Origin: CADEED01 sp039931065
GTDB lineage: Bacteria; Pseudomonadota; Gammaproteobacteria; Steroidobacterales; Steroidobacteraceae
NCBI GenBank assembly: GCA_039931065.1
Contig: JBDTSP010000013.1
Coordinates: forward strand, 62,001 to 126,000
DNA: 64,000 bases
Direction: 5' to 3'
Part shown: positions 43,116-52,092 of the stretch, one piece after another
Numbering within the stretch: position 1 is the stretch's first letter
Layout: the number at the start of each line of letters is the position of its first letter
Made by a program: the position numbers and the translations under genes
Notes under the pieces: generated by a model
What the model was told of the DNA's origin: nothing
Databases searched by the model: none
What the model saw: only the letters and a program-made list of their open reading frames with translations

Positions 43116-43983
43116 CTTCGTTAGCCGTGGGTTGGCGGTCGTCTGCCTGCTGGCCGCGCAGACGGCCGGCGCCGACAGTTTCATCGCGCCACGTGTAGCG
43201 GCGGTGCCGGGCGGCGTCGTCAGCTTCAAATTGGCCGGTGCGCCCGATGCGCGCCCCATCGTCACGTACAAAGAGAAGCCGGTGCTGGTCGCGCGCAGCG
43301 CGGATGCGTGGCTCGCCATCGTCGGCATCTCGCTCGATACCGAGCCCGGCGAATATCACGTGGACGTGCAACAGACCGGCGCTCAGCCGCGGCAGCTCGC
43401 GTTCAAAGTCGCGCCGAAGCAATACCGCGTGCAACAGCTCAAAGTACTGCCGAGCCAGGTGAATCTTTCGCCCGAGGACGAAGCGCGCGTCGCACGCGAG
43501 ACGCAGAAGATGCGCACCGCGGTAGAGGCGTTCGCGCCCGACGCGCCGTCGACGCTGCGGCTCGCGGCGCCGGTGCCGGGTCCGCGGTCGAGTTCATTCG
43601 GATTGCGGCGCATGTTCAACGGCGAATCGCGCCGGCCGCACAGCGGTATGGATATCGCTGCGCCGACCGGCACACCGATCAAGGCGCCGCTGGCGGGCAA
43701 GGTGGTCGACGTCGGCAGCTACTTCTTCAACGGCAACGACGTGCTCATCGATCACGGGCAGGGCCTGGTGACGATGTATTGCCACCTCTCGAAGATTCGC
43801 GTTGAAGTCGGTCAGGAACTGAAACGCGGTGAAGTTCTGGGTGATGTCGGCGCCACGGGCCGGGTCACCGGTCCGCACCTGCACTGGGGCGTGTCGCTCA
43901 ACGGCGCCTGGGTGGATCCGGCGCTGTTCCTCGCGCCGCCGCCGAAAAAGAAACCCGCGACCGCAGCGCCGGACAAAAAGTAA
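43108..43983 (+). CDS. Exported M23-family (LytM) endopeptidase
   Basis: 291-aa periplasmic metallo-endopeptidase with a signal peptide (MTNFVSRGLAVVCLLAAQTAGA). An N-terminal immunoglobulin-like domain (about 25-105) precedes the peptidase. Zinc ligands are visible: H178 and D182 in RPHSGMDIAAP, and H259 with H257 in GPHLHWGVSLN. All are intact, so it should be catalytic, cleaving peptidoglycan cross-bridges. The C-terminal tail is Lys/Pro-rich. It overlaps the 3' end of xseA and is translationally coupled. Confidence 0.93.
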   Translation: MTNFVSRGLAVVCLLAAQTAGADSFIAPRVAAVPGGVVSFKLAGAPDARPIVTYKEKPVLVARSADAWLAIVGISLDTEPGEYHVDVQQTGAQPRQLAFKVAPKQYRVQQLKVLPSQVNLSPEDEARVARETQKMRTAVEAFAPDAPSTLRLAAPVPGPRSSSFGLRRMFNGESRRPHSGMDIAAPTGTPIKAPLAGKVVDVGSYFFNGNDVLIDHGQGLVTMYCHLSKIRVEVGQELKRGEVLGDVGATGRVTGPHLHWGVSLNGAWVDPALFLAPPPKKKPATAAPDKK

Positions 43984-44030
43984 GGGGACAGTCCCCATTT
44001 TCTGTCCGCAGAAAATGGGGGCTGTCCCCT
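43983..44030. repeat. REP-like palindrome copy 4
   Basis: A 22-bp stem (AGGGGACAGTCCCCATTTTC...) with a 4-nt loop and a single mismatch, ending in GCTGTCCCCT. It starts on the last base of the M23 stop codon and lies 23 nt from the der stop. It sits between convergent genes and may act as a transcription end for both. Confidence 0.88.
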
Positions 44031-44053
44031 CTTGCTTGCCCCTCTTGGGCTAT

Positions 44054-45526
44054 CTACTTGCGTTTCTTCGCACGCCCGCGCGGCGCGCCCAGTTGTTTCG
44101 TGCCGCCGCCTTTTTTCTTGGGCGGACGTTTGGCGCGATCCTTGGTGATGCGCCGCTCGCGCCGTTCCTTCTGCGAAGTCTTCAAGCCGCGTTTTTCCTT
44201 GGGCTTGTCCTTCAGGAACGGATTGACGTCGCTGCGGAAATCCACCATCACCGGTGTGGCGAACAGATCGAACTCGTCGCGAAACATGTTCGCGAGATAA
44301 CGCTTGTAGGATTCGGGCACGTGCGCCGCCTGGCTGCCGTGCACGATGATGCGCGGCGGATTTTTTCCGCCCTGGTGCGCGTAACGCAGGCGGATGCGCC
44401 GCCCGCGCACGATCGGCGGCTGGTGCTGCGTCATCGCCCGCTCCATCGCCTTGGTGAGCTGCGGCGTCTTCATCTGCCGCATCGCCGCTTCGTAGGCGCG
44501 GATCATCGAGGCGACCAGGTCGCCGACGCCGGTGCCGTGCCGCGCGCTGATGAAATGCATGGGCGCCCACGGTACGAAATCGAGCTTCAGCGACAGCAGG
44601 CGGCGGATGTCGTCGCGCTTCTCGACGGGGATGTTGTCCCACTTGTTCACGGTGAGGATCAGCGCGCGGCCGCGCGACAACGCGATGCCCAGCACACTCG
44701 CGTCCTGCTCGCCGATGGAATCCTGCGCGTCGACCACCATGGTGACCACGTGCGCCTCGGCAATGGCCTGCAACGTTTTCGACACGGAGAGGACTTCGAT
44801 TTCGTCGTCGATCTTCGCCCGGCGCCGCACGCCTGCAGTATCGATCAGGGTGAACTCGCGCCCGTCGCGCTCGAACGGCACGAGAATGCTGTCGCGGGTG
44901 GTGCCCGCCACTTCGCTGGTGATCAACCGCTCGTCGCCGATGAGGCGGTTGATGAGCGTCGACTTGCCGACGTTCGGCCGGCCGATGACGGCGATGCGGA
45001 TGCGCCCGTCTTCGTTCTGCTCGCCCGGCGGCACGTTCGGAAAGCCCGCGAGCACGACCTCCATGAGCTCTTCGCAACCCATCCCGTGGGTCGCGGCGAT
45101 CGGGTACGGCTCGCCGAGTCCGATGCTGTGGAAATCCGAGCCCGCCATGCCGGCCTCGAGACCTTCGGCCTTGTTGACGGCGAGGAACACGGGTTTGCCC
45201 GAGCGGCGCAATTCGTTGGCGAAAAATTGATCCTGCGGCGTGAGACCGGCGCGCGCGTCGGCGACGAAGATCAGCCGGTCGGCTTCCGTGATGGCGTGTT
45301 CGGTCTGGATGCGCATCAACGCGTCCATGCCCATCGGGTTTTCCACCAACCCGCCGGTGTCGATACACACGTATTGCACCGGGCCTAATTTCCCGTAGCC
45401 GTACTGGCGGTCGCGAGTGACGCCGGGCACGTCGGCCACGATGGCATCACGTGTCTGCGTGAGTGTGTTGAACAGCGTGGACTTGCCGACGTTCGGCCGC
45501 CCGACGATCGCGATGACCGGAAGCAT
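44054..45526 (-). CDS. der: Ribosome-assembly GTPase Der (EngA)
   Basis: GTPase with two tandem G domains, needed for 50S ribosome assembly. The 490-aa chain has GRPNVGKST at residues 8-16 and again at about 182-190, DTGGL and DTAGVRR as G3 motifs, NKAEG and NKWD as G4, and the C-terminal KH-like domain (PPIVRGRRIRLRYAHQGG). The extreme C-terminus is strongly basic (KRPPKKKGGGTKQLG), longer than in E. coli, and may contact rRNA. It lies 33 nt after bamB and is the last gene of a large minus-strand housekeeping run. Confidence 0.97.
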   Translation of the reverse strand: MLPVIAIVGRPNVGKSTLFNTLTQTRDAIVADVPGVTRDRQYGYGKLGPVQYVCIDTGGLVENPMGMDALMRIQTEHAITEADRLIFVADARAGLTPQDQFFANELRRSGKPVFLAVNKAEGLEAGMAGSDFHSIGLGEPYPIAATHGMGCEELMEVVLAGFPNVPPGEQNEDGRIRIAVIGRPNVGKSTLINRLIGDERLITSEVAGTTRDSILVPFERDGREFTLIDTAGVRRRAKIDDEIEVLSVSKTLQAIAEAHVVTMVVDAQDSIGEQDASVLGIALSRGRALILTVNKWDNIPVEKRDDIRRLLSLKLDFVPWAPMHFISARHGTGVGDLVASMIRAYEAAMRQMKTPQLTKAMERAMTQHQPPIVRGRRIRLRYAHQGGKNPPRIIVHGSQAAHVPESYKRYLANMFRDEFDLFATPVMVDFRSDVNPFLKDKPKEKRGLKTSQKERRERRITKDRAKRPPKKKGGGTKQLGAPRGRAKKRK

Positions 45527-45551
45527 GGGAAACTTTGTTAGCTTGGGAGTG

Positions 45552-45569
45552 CGGTGGCGTCAGCCACCG
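45552..45569. terminator. Short hairpin around bamB stop codon
   Basis: Stem CGGTGGC / GCCACCG with a 4-nt loop that contains the bamB stop codon bases. It lies between bamB and der on the same strand, so it may modulate mRNA processing rather than end transcription. Confidence 0.3.
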
Positions 45570-46819
45570 GGAGAACGCGTCGGGCCGTCTGCTTCACTGG
45601 CCGGGGCCGCAGGTTGGGTCTCCTCGGGGGCGGCCTTCTTCCGGGCCTTCTCGGCCTTGGCGGCGCGCGCGGCAATGGGCAACCCTTGCAAAGCCACCAG
45701 ATCGCCCTGGTCGGTGAGCAGGTAGACGATGCCGTTCACCGCAATGGGCGCGTTGGTCACGCGATCGCCGCCGGTCTTGATGCGCCCGGCAAGTGTGCCG
45801 GTGGTGCGATCGAACCAGTGCACGTAGCCCTCGAGATCGGCAACCGCCACGAACTCGCCGGCCACAGCGGGGGCCGACAGCGAACGCCGCTTGAGCACGT
45901 CGTTGCGCCACACCTCGACGCCGGTGCGGCGCTTGAGCGCCACGAGCTCGCCGCCGGAGGTGGAAACGTAGAGCTGCTCATCGTCGACGTCGACGCCGCG
46001 ATAACTCGACAGGTCGCGCGTCCACCAGATCTGGCCGGAATCGAGCGCCAGCATCGCCGCGCGACCCTGGAAGCCCGCGACGAACACGTCATCGCCCGAG
46101 ACTTTGACGGCCGCGTCGATATCGTTGAGGCGTTCGAGTTCGGTGCGGCCATGCGAAGGCGAAACGGGTGAATCCCACACGGTCGCGCCATCGGCCAGGC
46201 TGACGGCGAGCACGCGGCCGTTGTCGAAGCCGGAGATCGCAAGGTCGCGCACCACCACCGGCGCGGCGACGCCACGCAGCGTGAGGCGCGGAATCTGCTG
46301 CTCGGTCGACCAGACTTCCTTGCCGTCGGCCAACGCCAGCGCACGCAGCTTGCCATCGACGGTTCGCACCACGACCTCGGTCGCGGACACGGCGGGTGAC
46401 GAAAGAACCTCGCCCTTCACGTCGGCACGCCAGCGCTCGGCGCCGTTCGCGGCCGCGAGCGCGATCACCTGGCCATCGGCGGAGCCGACCGCCACGGTGT
46501 CACCGCCGAAACCGGTGCCGCCCGCCAGCTCGATCTTGGTTTCGACACGCCACACTTGTTTGCCGGTCTTGAGGTCGAACGCGGCGACATCGCCATCACG
46601 GCCGGCCGCGAACAAGCGGTCTTCGGAGCTGGCGAGGCCCAGCCCCAGGCGCAGCTTCTTGCCGCCGCCACCGACACTGGCGCCCCACAGTTTCTGCACG
46701 TGCACCGTCGGGTTGTCGATGTCGGTGAGCTCGGCCGGCTTTTCGACTTTCTTTTCCTTCGAATCGCAGGCCGCGAGCGCGAGCAGCGCCGCCAGGGCCA
46801 ACAAGCTGATTTTTTTCAT
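45560..46819 (-). CDS. bamB: Outer-membrane assembly lipoprotein BamB
   Basis: Lipoprotein subunit of the BAM complex that inserts outer-membrane barrels; it supports BamA with its eight-bladed beta-propeller. The 419-aa chain has lipobox LLALAAC with C18. PQQ-type blade repeats such as AFDLKTGKQVWRVETK and ALALADGKEVWSTEQQ recur along the chain. A C-terminal Ala/Glu/Pro-rich tail is longer than usual. It follows yfgM by 23 nt. The order hisS-yfgM-bamB-der is a classical gammaproteobacterial block. Confidence 0.95.
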   Translation of the reverse strand: MKKISLLALAALLALAACDSKEKKVEKPAELTDIDNPTVHVQKLWGASVGGGGKKLRLGLGLASSEDRLFAAGRDGDVAAFDLKTGKQVWRVETKIELAGGTGFGGDTVAVGSADGQVIALAAANGAERWRADVKGEVLSSPAVSATEVVVRTVDGKLRALALADGKEVWSTEQQIPRLTLRGVAAPVVVRDLAISGFDNGRVLAVSLADGATVWDSPVSPSHGRTELERLNDIDAAVKVSGDDVFVAGFQGRAAMLALDSGQIWWTRDLSSYRGVDVDDEQLYVSTSGGELVALKRRTGVEVWRNDVLKRRSLSAPAVAGEFVAVADLEGYVHWFDRTTGTLAGRIKTGGDRVTNAPIAVNGIVYLLTDQGDLVALQGLPIAARAAKAEKARKKAAPEETQPAAPASEADGPTRSPGG

Positions 46820-46842
46820 CGGGGAGTACTCAGGATTCTGTT

Positions 46843-47496
46843 TCAGGATTCTTCCGGACTGGCGGGCGGTGTGCCGCCCAGGTCGCGGATCTTGAGGTCG
46901 AGTAGTTCGGTGTCGACGCGGCCCTTGTTTTCACCGTTACGCGCGGAGAGATATTCGCGCAGTGCACCGCTGCGATCACCCTTGGCGAGCAACACGTCGC
47001 CGCGTGCGTCGGCGAAGCGCGGCGCGAACTCGCCCACCTCGTCGACCTTGAGCGTGGCGAGCGCATCGTCGTATTTGCCCTGCGCGGACTGCACCCGCGC
47101 CAGGCGCATGCGCGCGATCATCTTGATTTCCTGCTCGGAGGCCGTGTCCATCACGGTCTTGAGACTCGTCGCGGCCTTGTCGAGTTCATTCGCGTCCACC
47201 TGGATTCGCGCCGCGACCAGGTTGCCGAGCGCCGCATACGGCGTCCAGGCGTATTCCCGGTTGAGTTCGGCCGCCAATGTCTCGCCGCGGGTGCGATCGT
47301 TGCGCGTGAAGGCGTCGAGCAATTCCTCGTACCGCGCCGAGGCGGTTTCAGCCTGCGTCACCTTGCGTTCCTGGTACCAACGGTAGCCGCCGAGCCCGCC
47401 CGCGCCGATCGCGATGCCCGCGATGATCCACAGGCCATTGCCCTTGAGCCACTCTTTGGCCCGTTCCCATTGTTCCGCTTCGCTGTATTCGCTCAC
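46843..47496 (-). CDS. yfgM: YfgM, ancillary SecYEG translocon subunit
   Basis: 217-aa inner-membrane protein with a short N-terminal cytosolic part, one helix (about 22-40, LWIIAGIAIGAGGLGGYRWY) and a periplasmic TPR domain (LGNLVAARIQVDANELDKAA and similar). It interacts with SecYEG and periplasmic chaperones in E. coli. The start is GTG 47496, overlapping the hisS stop as GTGA; the typical beginning SEYSEAEQWERAKEWLKGNG follows. No ATG is appropriately placed. Confidence 0.92.
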   Translation of the reverse strand: MSEYSEAEQWERAKEWLKGNGLWIIAGIAIGAGGLGGYRWYQERKVTQAETASARYEELLDAFTRNDRTRGETLAAELNREYAWTPYAALGNLVAARIQVDANELDKAATSLKTVMDTASEQEIKMIARMRLARVQSAQGKYDDALATLKVDEVGEFAPRFADARGDVLLAKGDRSGALREYLSARNGENKGRVDTELLDLKIRDLGGTPPASPEES

Positions 47497-48776
47497 GTCG
47501 ATCTCCTGAAAAACTCTTCGACCCGCGCGCCCAATTCGGCGACGGGGTGTTCTGTCTGTGTGGTCTCGGCGCCGCGCAAAGGTTTCAACGCGATCACTCC
47601 GCGGGCCAGCTCGTCCTCTCCCACGATCAACGCCAGCCGGGCGCCGGACTCGTCGGCGCGGCGGAACTGTGTCTTGAACTTGGCCGAACCGCAATGGAGG
47701 ACGATGCCGCGGCCCGGAAATGCATCGCGCAGTTGTTCCGCCATCACCAGGGCGGCGCGCTGGCCGGCCTCCCCCTGCGCCATGACGAATACGTCGGGAG
47801 GCTGGGGCTTGGGGTCCATGCCGGCGAGCCGGACCAACTCCGTCACCCGCTCGACGCCCATGGCGAAACCGACCGCCGGAGTCGATTCACCACCCATCTG
47901 CGCGATCAGCCCGTCGTAGCGGCCACCGGAACAGACCGCATCCTGGGAACCGAGCGCGTCGGTGGTCCACTCGAACACCGTGCGCGAGTAGTAGTCGAGA
48001 CCGCGCACCAGCCGGGGGTTCACGGTGTAGGGAATACCGAGCGCATCGAGCCCCGCGCGCAGTTCGGCGAAGTGCGCCTTCGATTCGTCATCGAGGTGAT
48101 CGGTGAGCACCGGTGCGTTCGCCACGATCGCCTGCGTCGGCAGATGTTTGCTGTCGAGGATGCGCAGCGGATTGCCGTCGAGCCGGCGTTTGCCGTCGGC
48201 GTCGAGCGCATCGGGATACTGGCGAAAGTAGTTCTGCAGCAGTTCGCGGTATGCCTTGCGCGATTCGGACGTGCCGAGCGAATTGATCTGCAGCTTGACG
48301 CGTGTCAGGCCTAACAACTTCCAGAGGCGCGCGGTGAGCGCGATCAACTCGATGTCGACATCCGGACCCATGAAACCGATGGCCTCGACGTCGATCTGGT
48401 TGAACTGGCGGTACCGGCCCTTCTGCGGCTTCTCGTGCCGGAACATCGGGCCCTGGCACCAGAGTTTGAGGCGTGCGCCGCGCAACAAGCCGTTGGAGAT
48501 CGCCGCCCGCACGATGCCGGCCGTCGCTTCCGGCCGCAGCGTCAGGCTGTCGCCGCCCAGGTCGGTGAAGGTGTACATCTCCTTCTCGACCACGTCGGTG
48601 TATTCACCGATCGCGCGTTTGAACAGTTCAGTGTGTTCGACCACCGGTACGCGGATCTCGCCGTAGCCATAGGAGGCCAGCAACGTGGCGAAGGTGCGCT
48701 CGACGTGTTGCCAGACGTCGATGTCCGCGCCGAGAACGTCTTTCATGCCGGTGACCGGCTGGATATTGCGACTCAT
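47493..48776 (-). CDS. hisS: Histidyl-tRNA synthetase
   Basis: Class II aminoacyl-tRNA synthetase, 427 aa. Motif 1 and motif 2 regions are visible (IQPVTGMKDVL; GPMFRHEKPQKGRYRQFNQ), as are the histidine-A site LVRGLDYYSRTVFEW and the motif 3 region STPAVGFAMGVERV. A C-terminal anticodon-binding domain follows. The start MSRNIQPVTGM at 48776 is chosen; the longer ORF runs into rodZ. It follows rodZ by 5 nt. In most relatives ispG sits between rodZ and hisS, but it is absent here. Confidence 0.97.
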   Translation of the reverse strand: MSRNIQPVTGMKDVLGADIDVWQHVERTFATLLASYGYGEIRVPVVEHTELFKRAIGEYTDVVEKEMYTFTDLGGDSLTLRPEATAGIVRAAISNGLLRGARLKLWCQGPMFRHEKPQKGRYRQFNQIDVEAIGFMGPDVDIELIALTARLWKLLGLTRVKLQINSLGTSESRKAYRELLQNYFRQYPDALDADGKRRLDGNPLRILDSKHLPTQAIVANAPVLTDHLDDESKAHFAELRAGLDALGIPYTVNPRLVRGLDYYSRTVFEWTTDALGSQDAVCSGGRYDGLIAQMGGESTPAVGFAMGVERVTELVRLAGMDPKPQPPDVFVMAQGEAGQRAALVMAEQLRDAFPGRGIVLHCGSAKFKTQFRRADESGARLALIVGEDELARGVIALKPLRGAETTQTEHPVAELGARVEEFFRRST

Positions 48777-48781
48777 GTTGG

Positions 48782-49657
48782 TTAGCGGCCGCGGGACAGC
48801 GAGCCGGATCGATTCACGACAAAGCGCGCGCCTTCGCCATCCGCCGCGTTGGCGGGAAGCTTTCGCGACTGGCCATCGACTTCGACGGTCACACCGGCGG
48901 CGTTGCCGAGCACGACTCGTAACGGGCCAATGCCGGAGACGCTTTGCACGCTGCCGGCGCTCGCGACGTCGTAGAACAGACGCTCGCCGCGTGAATCGTA
49001 GACCTCGACCCAGCTGTCGTTGGTGAGCTCGAGCTTGAGGCGGGTTTCGCGTAACGGCGTGGTTTCTTCGCGCTTCGGCGGCGGCGCGGCGACGGCCGCA
49101 GGCGCATTCGAGGCCGCGCCCGAAATCACGGCGCTGCCGCTCGGCGCGGTCACGACCGGCTCGGCAGCGGCAGGCGTGGCCGGCAAGATTGCGCTCGGCA
49201 CTGCCTCGGGAACGACGGTGGAATTGTCCACGGTCCTGGACGAGCCCGCCTTCGAGCCGGAGAGGATCCACCAGATGGCCAGCAACAACACTGCCACGCA
49301 CGACAGCCCGATCAGCGGGGTCACCAGGCGGCGCGGATCGGAGCGGTGTGCCGCATGCGCGATCTGGGTGAGATCTTGCGGCGGGGGCAGCGCCTTGCGC
49401 GACGAAACATACGATTCCACCATTTGCGCGCCGGACTCGCCGACGAAATCCGCATAACGCTTGAGGTGACCGCGCACGTAGACGGAAGCGCCGAGTTCAC
49501 CGAACCGGTCGGCCTCGAGCGACTCGATCACCTTGGGGTCGAGATGGAGTTTTTCCGCTGCGGCGGCAGTCGACAACCCGGCGCGTTCGCGGCCGGCACG
49601 CAGGCGTTCGCCGATGGAACGCGGCGCTGCGGGAGCGGGTGCGGCCGACTCATCCAC
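48782..49657 (-). CDS. rodZ: RodZ-like cytoskeletal protein
   Basis: 291-aa bitopic membrane protein that links MreB to the cell wall in relatives. N-terminal HTH_25 domain (about 13-90: SIGERLRAGRERAGLSTAAA) with the typical LEADRFGELGASVYVRGHLK, a membrane helix at about 111-132, a Pro/Ala-rich linker and a C-terminal DUF4115 domain (SWVEVYDSRGERLFYDVASAG). The order is the usual one for RodZ. It is 7 nt after pilW and 5 nt before hisS. Confidence 0.92.
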   Translation of the reverse strand: MDESAAPAPAAPRSIGERLRAGRERAGLSTAAAAEKLHLDPKVIESLEADRFGELGASVYVRGHLKRYADFVGESGAQMVESYVSSRKALPPPQDLTQIAHAAHRSDPRRLVTPLIGLSCVAVLLLAIWWILSGSKAGSSRTVDNSTVVPEAVPSAILPATPAAAEPVVTAPSGSAVISGAASNAPAAVAAPPPKREETTPLRETRLKLELTNDSWVEVYDSRGERLFYDVASAGSVQSVSGIGPLRVVLGNAAGVTVEVDGQSRKLPANAADGEGARFVVNRSGSLSRGR

Positions 49658-49664
49658 GGCCGCG

Positions 49665-50426
49665 TCAGGGGCGCTTGAGCGCGCGAGCCTGCGCGGAATC
49701 GGGGAATTCGAGGCGTAACGTGCGCGAATACTTCTCTTCGGCCATCCGATCCTTGGCGGCGCGCGCCACGGTGACTCCGGTCAGCAACACGTCGGGATCG
49801 GGCTTGAAGGCGCCGATGTAGGTGTCGACCACTTTGCGGGCCTCCGCCACCTTGTCGCGCTCGAGATACAGGCTCGCGAGCTGCACGGTCGCCTCGCTGT
49901 AGTTAGGCCGCGCCTGGATCGCGCCGTTGAATTTTTCCTGCGCCTCGTCGAGCCGCTTGGCCGCCCGCAGGCAGACGCCGGCATTGGTGAGCGCCACTTC
50001 CGGGGTGCGGTAGTACTTGCTGGCGGCCACCGCCATGAAACGCTCCACGCCCTCTTCGGTGCGGCCGTTCTTGCACAGGTAGATGGCGTAGTTGTTGGAG
50101 ATGTCCGGCTTGCTGGGCTCGAGCCGCAGCGCTTCGCGGAAGTGCTTGTCGGCGAGTTTCGGGTCGCCGACGCGGTCGTACAGCAGCCCCAGGCTGGTGT
50201 GGACGTCGGCGTCCTTCGGATTCTGCTTGAGCGAACGCTCGAGCTTTTCCTTCGCGAGCGGATAGTTGCCCTGCTGAAGATAGGCGGTGCCGAGCTGGAT
50301 GTTGTACTTGGCGGCGGCTTCCTTCGGATCGTCCTGCTTGAGCGGCTTGCCACCTTCGCTGTTGCTGGTGACGCAGCCGACCAGCAAGGCGGCCGCGAGG
50401 ACCACGATCGAATATGAGTACTTCAT
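49665..50426 (-). CDS. pilW: Type IV pilus biogenesis/stability lipoprotein PilW (PilF)
   Basis: 253-aa outer-membrane lipoprotein of the TPR type that helps assemble the PilQ secretin. Lipobox LLVGC with C18, then TPR repeats such as YNIQLGTAYLQQGNYPLAKEKL and VHTSLGLLYDRVGDPKLAD. The start ATG overlaps the rlmN stop as ATGA. It suggests that the organism has type IV pili. The gene order rlmN-pilW-rodZ is the standard one in pseudomonads. Confidence 0.92.
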   Translation of the reverse strand: MKYSYSIVVLAAALLVGCVTSNSEGGKPLKQDDPKEAAAKYNIQLGTAYLQQGNYPLAKEKLERSLKQNPKDADVHTSLGLLYDRVGDPKLADKHFREALRLEPSKPDISNNYAIYLCKNGRTEEGVERFMAVAASKYYRTPEVALTNAGVCLRAAKRLDEAQEKFNGAIQARPNYSEATVQLASLYLERDKVAEARKVVDTYIGAFKPDPDVLLTGVTVARAAKDRMAEEKYSRTLRLEFPDSAQARALKRP

Positions 50427-51535
50427 GCGCGCACCTGCAATCCGAATGTTTTCGAACCGAGCCGCACGATGGTGCGATCGGTGACCTGGCCCGCGAGCTG
50501 GCCGCAGGCCGCGTCGATGTCCTCACCGCGCGTCTTGCGAATGGTCGCGATGACGCCGCGCCGGATGAGTTCATCGCCGAATTGCCTGATCACATCGTTC
50601 GGCGAGCGGCGATATTGGGTACCCGGGAACGGGTTGAACGGAATGAGGTTCACCTTGGCCGGCTTGTCGTGCAACAGCCGCGCGAGCTCGATGGCGTGTT
50701 CGCGCCGGTCGTTGACGCCGTCGAGCATCACGTATTCGAAGGTGACGCTGCGGCCATTCTGTTCGTCGAGGTAGTGCCAGCAGGCTTCCAACAACTCGGC
50801 GATGTTGTGTTTGCGATTGATGGGGACAAGCTGGCTGCGCAGCTCGTCGTTCGGTGCGTGCAGAGAAACCGCCAGCGCGCAGTTCACTTCCTCGGCGAGT
50901 TTGTAGATCTGCGGCACGAGGCCGGAGGTCGACAAGGTGACGCGGCGGCGCGAGATGTCGAACCCCAGGTCGTCGAGAAAGATGCGGATCGCCGGGATCA
51001 CGTTGCGGAAGTTGGCGAGCGGCTCACCCATTCCCATCAGCACGATGTTGGTGATGATCCGGTTCTCACCGACCTGCCAGCCGAGCTCTCGATTGGCCAG
51101 CCACACCTGGCCCACGATCTCGGCGGTCGTGAGGTTGCGATTGAAACCCTGCTGCGCGGTCGAGCAGAACGAGCAATCGAGCGCGCAGCCGACCTGCGAG
51201 GAAATACACAACGTTCCGCGGTCTTCTTCCGGGATGTAGACCATCTCGTAGGCCTGGGCCTTGCCGCCCGACAGCAACCACTTGCGCGTGCCGTCGGTCG
51301 CGATCTGCGTCTTGACGATCTCGGGGACAGCCACTTCCGCACGCGTCACGAGGTCGGCGCGGAAATCCTTGGCGAGATCGGTCATCGCGGCGATGTCGCC
51401 CTCGCCGCGCTTGTACAGCCAGTTCATGAGCTGCCGCGCGCGGAAGGGTTTGCTGCCCATCGATCCCACGAACGCCTCGAGGTCCGCCTTCGGCAGACCT
51501 AACAAGTTCGTCATGGGTGTCGGGGCTTCGGACAT
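50423..51535 (-). CDS. rlmN: 23S rRNA/tRNA adenine-C2 methyltransferase RlmN
   Basis: Radical SAM enzyme that methylates C2 of A2503 in 23S rRNA and A37 in some tRNAs. The 370-aa chain has the CxxxCxxC cluster at C117, C121 and C124 (CALDCSFC), GEPLANFRNVIPAI and the mechanistic cysteine near the end in DIDAACGQLAG. The start MSEAPTPMTNLLGL at 51535 is chosen, 5 nt after ndk; the longer ORF enters ndk. The last codon overlaps pilW. Confidence 0.96.
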   Translation of the reverse strand: MSEAPTPMTNLLGLPKADLEAFVGSMGSKPFRARQLMNWLYKRGEGDIAAMTDLAKDFRADLVTRAEVAVPEIVKTQIATDGTRKWLLSGGKAQAYEMVYIPEEDRGTLCISSQVGCALDCSFCSTAQQGFNRNLTTAEIVGQVWLANRELGWQVGENRIITNIVLMGMGEPLANFRNVIPAIRIFLDDLGFDISRRRVTLSTSGLVPQIYKLAEEVNCALAVSLHAPNDELRSQLVPINRKHNIAELLEACWHYLDEQNGRSVTFEYVMLDGVNDRREHAIELARLLHDKPAKVNLIPFNPFPGTQYRRSPNDVIRQFGDELIRRGVIATIRKTRGEDIDAACGQLAGQVTDRTIVRLGSKTFGLQVRA

Positions 51536-51540
51536 GGAGC

Positions 51541-51969
51541 TCAGCCGCGCGGGCACAGCTCGGTCGTGCGGAAGAAATACGCGATCTCGGTCGCCGCCGT
51601 TTCCGGGGCATCCGAGCCGTGGACCGTGTTCGCCTCGATGCTCTCGGCGAGATCGGCGCGGATCGTGCCGGCGGTGGCCTTCTTCGGATCGGTGGCGCCC
51701 ATGATCTCGCGATTCTTCGCGATGGCGTTTTCACCTTCGAGCACCTGAACGAGCACCGGACCCGAGGTCATGTACTTCACGAGGTCTTTGAAGAACGGAC
51801 GCGCGGCGTGCACGGCGTAGAAGCCTTCGGCTTCGCGCTGTGACAGGTGCACCATGCGCGCGGCGATGACTTTGAGGCCCGCCTTTTCGAAGCGGCGAAG
51901 GACCTCGCCGATGAGGTTACGGGCAACGCCGTCGGGCTTGACGATGGAAAAGGTGCGCTCGAGCGCCAT
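51541..51969 (-). CDS. ndk: Nucleoside diphosphate kinase
   Basis: Balances NTP pools by transferring phosphate through a histidine. The 142-aa chain has ERTFSIVKPDGVARN at the N-terminus, and the catalytic H117 in NTVHGSDAPETA. Members are normally about 143 aa. It is the first gene of the run ndk-rlmN-pilW-rodZ-hisS-yfgM-bamB-der on the minus strand; the 123-nt gap upstream separates it from iscA and could hold its promoter. Confidence 0.97.
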   Translation of the reverse strand: MALERTFSIVKPDGVARNLIGEVLRRFEKAGLKVIAARMVHLSQREAEGFYAVHAARPFFKDLVKYMTSGPVLVQVLEGENAIAKNREIMGATDPKKATAGTIRADLAESIEANTVHGSDAPETAATEIAYFFRTTELCPRG

Positions 51970-52092
51970 GCGAGTGATTCCTTGGTGGGGGTCGTAAAGG
52001 CGCGCGATTGTACCGGGAGGAAGCCTTCCCCGCGAGTAAGCCGCTGAAATTCAACGCTGAAAGGAACTCCAGCGGGGTCGGGGTGTTAGGCC

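Noticed and set aside
16427..44030. CRISPR-like repeats
   Set aside because: The palindromes are scattered, not in regular arrays with spacers, and no cas genes are present.
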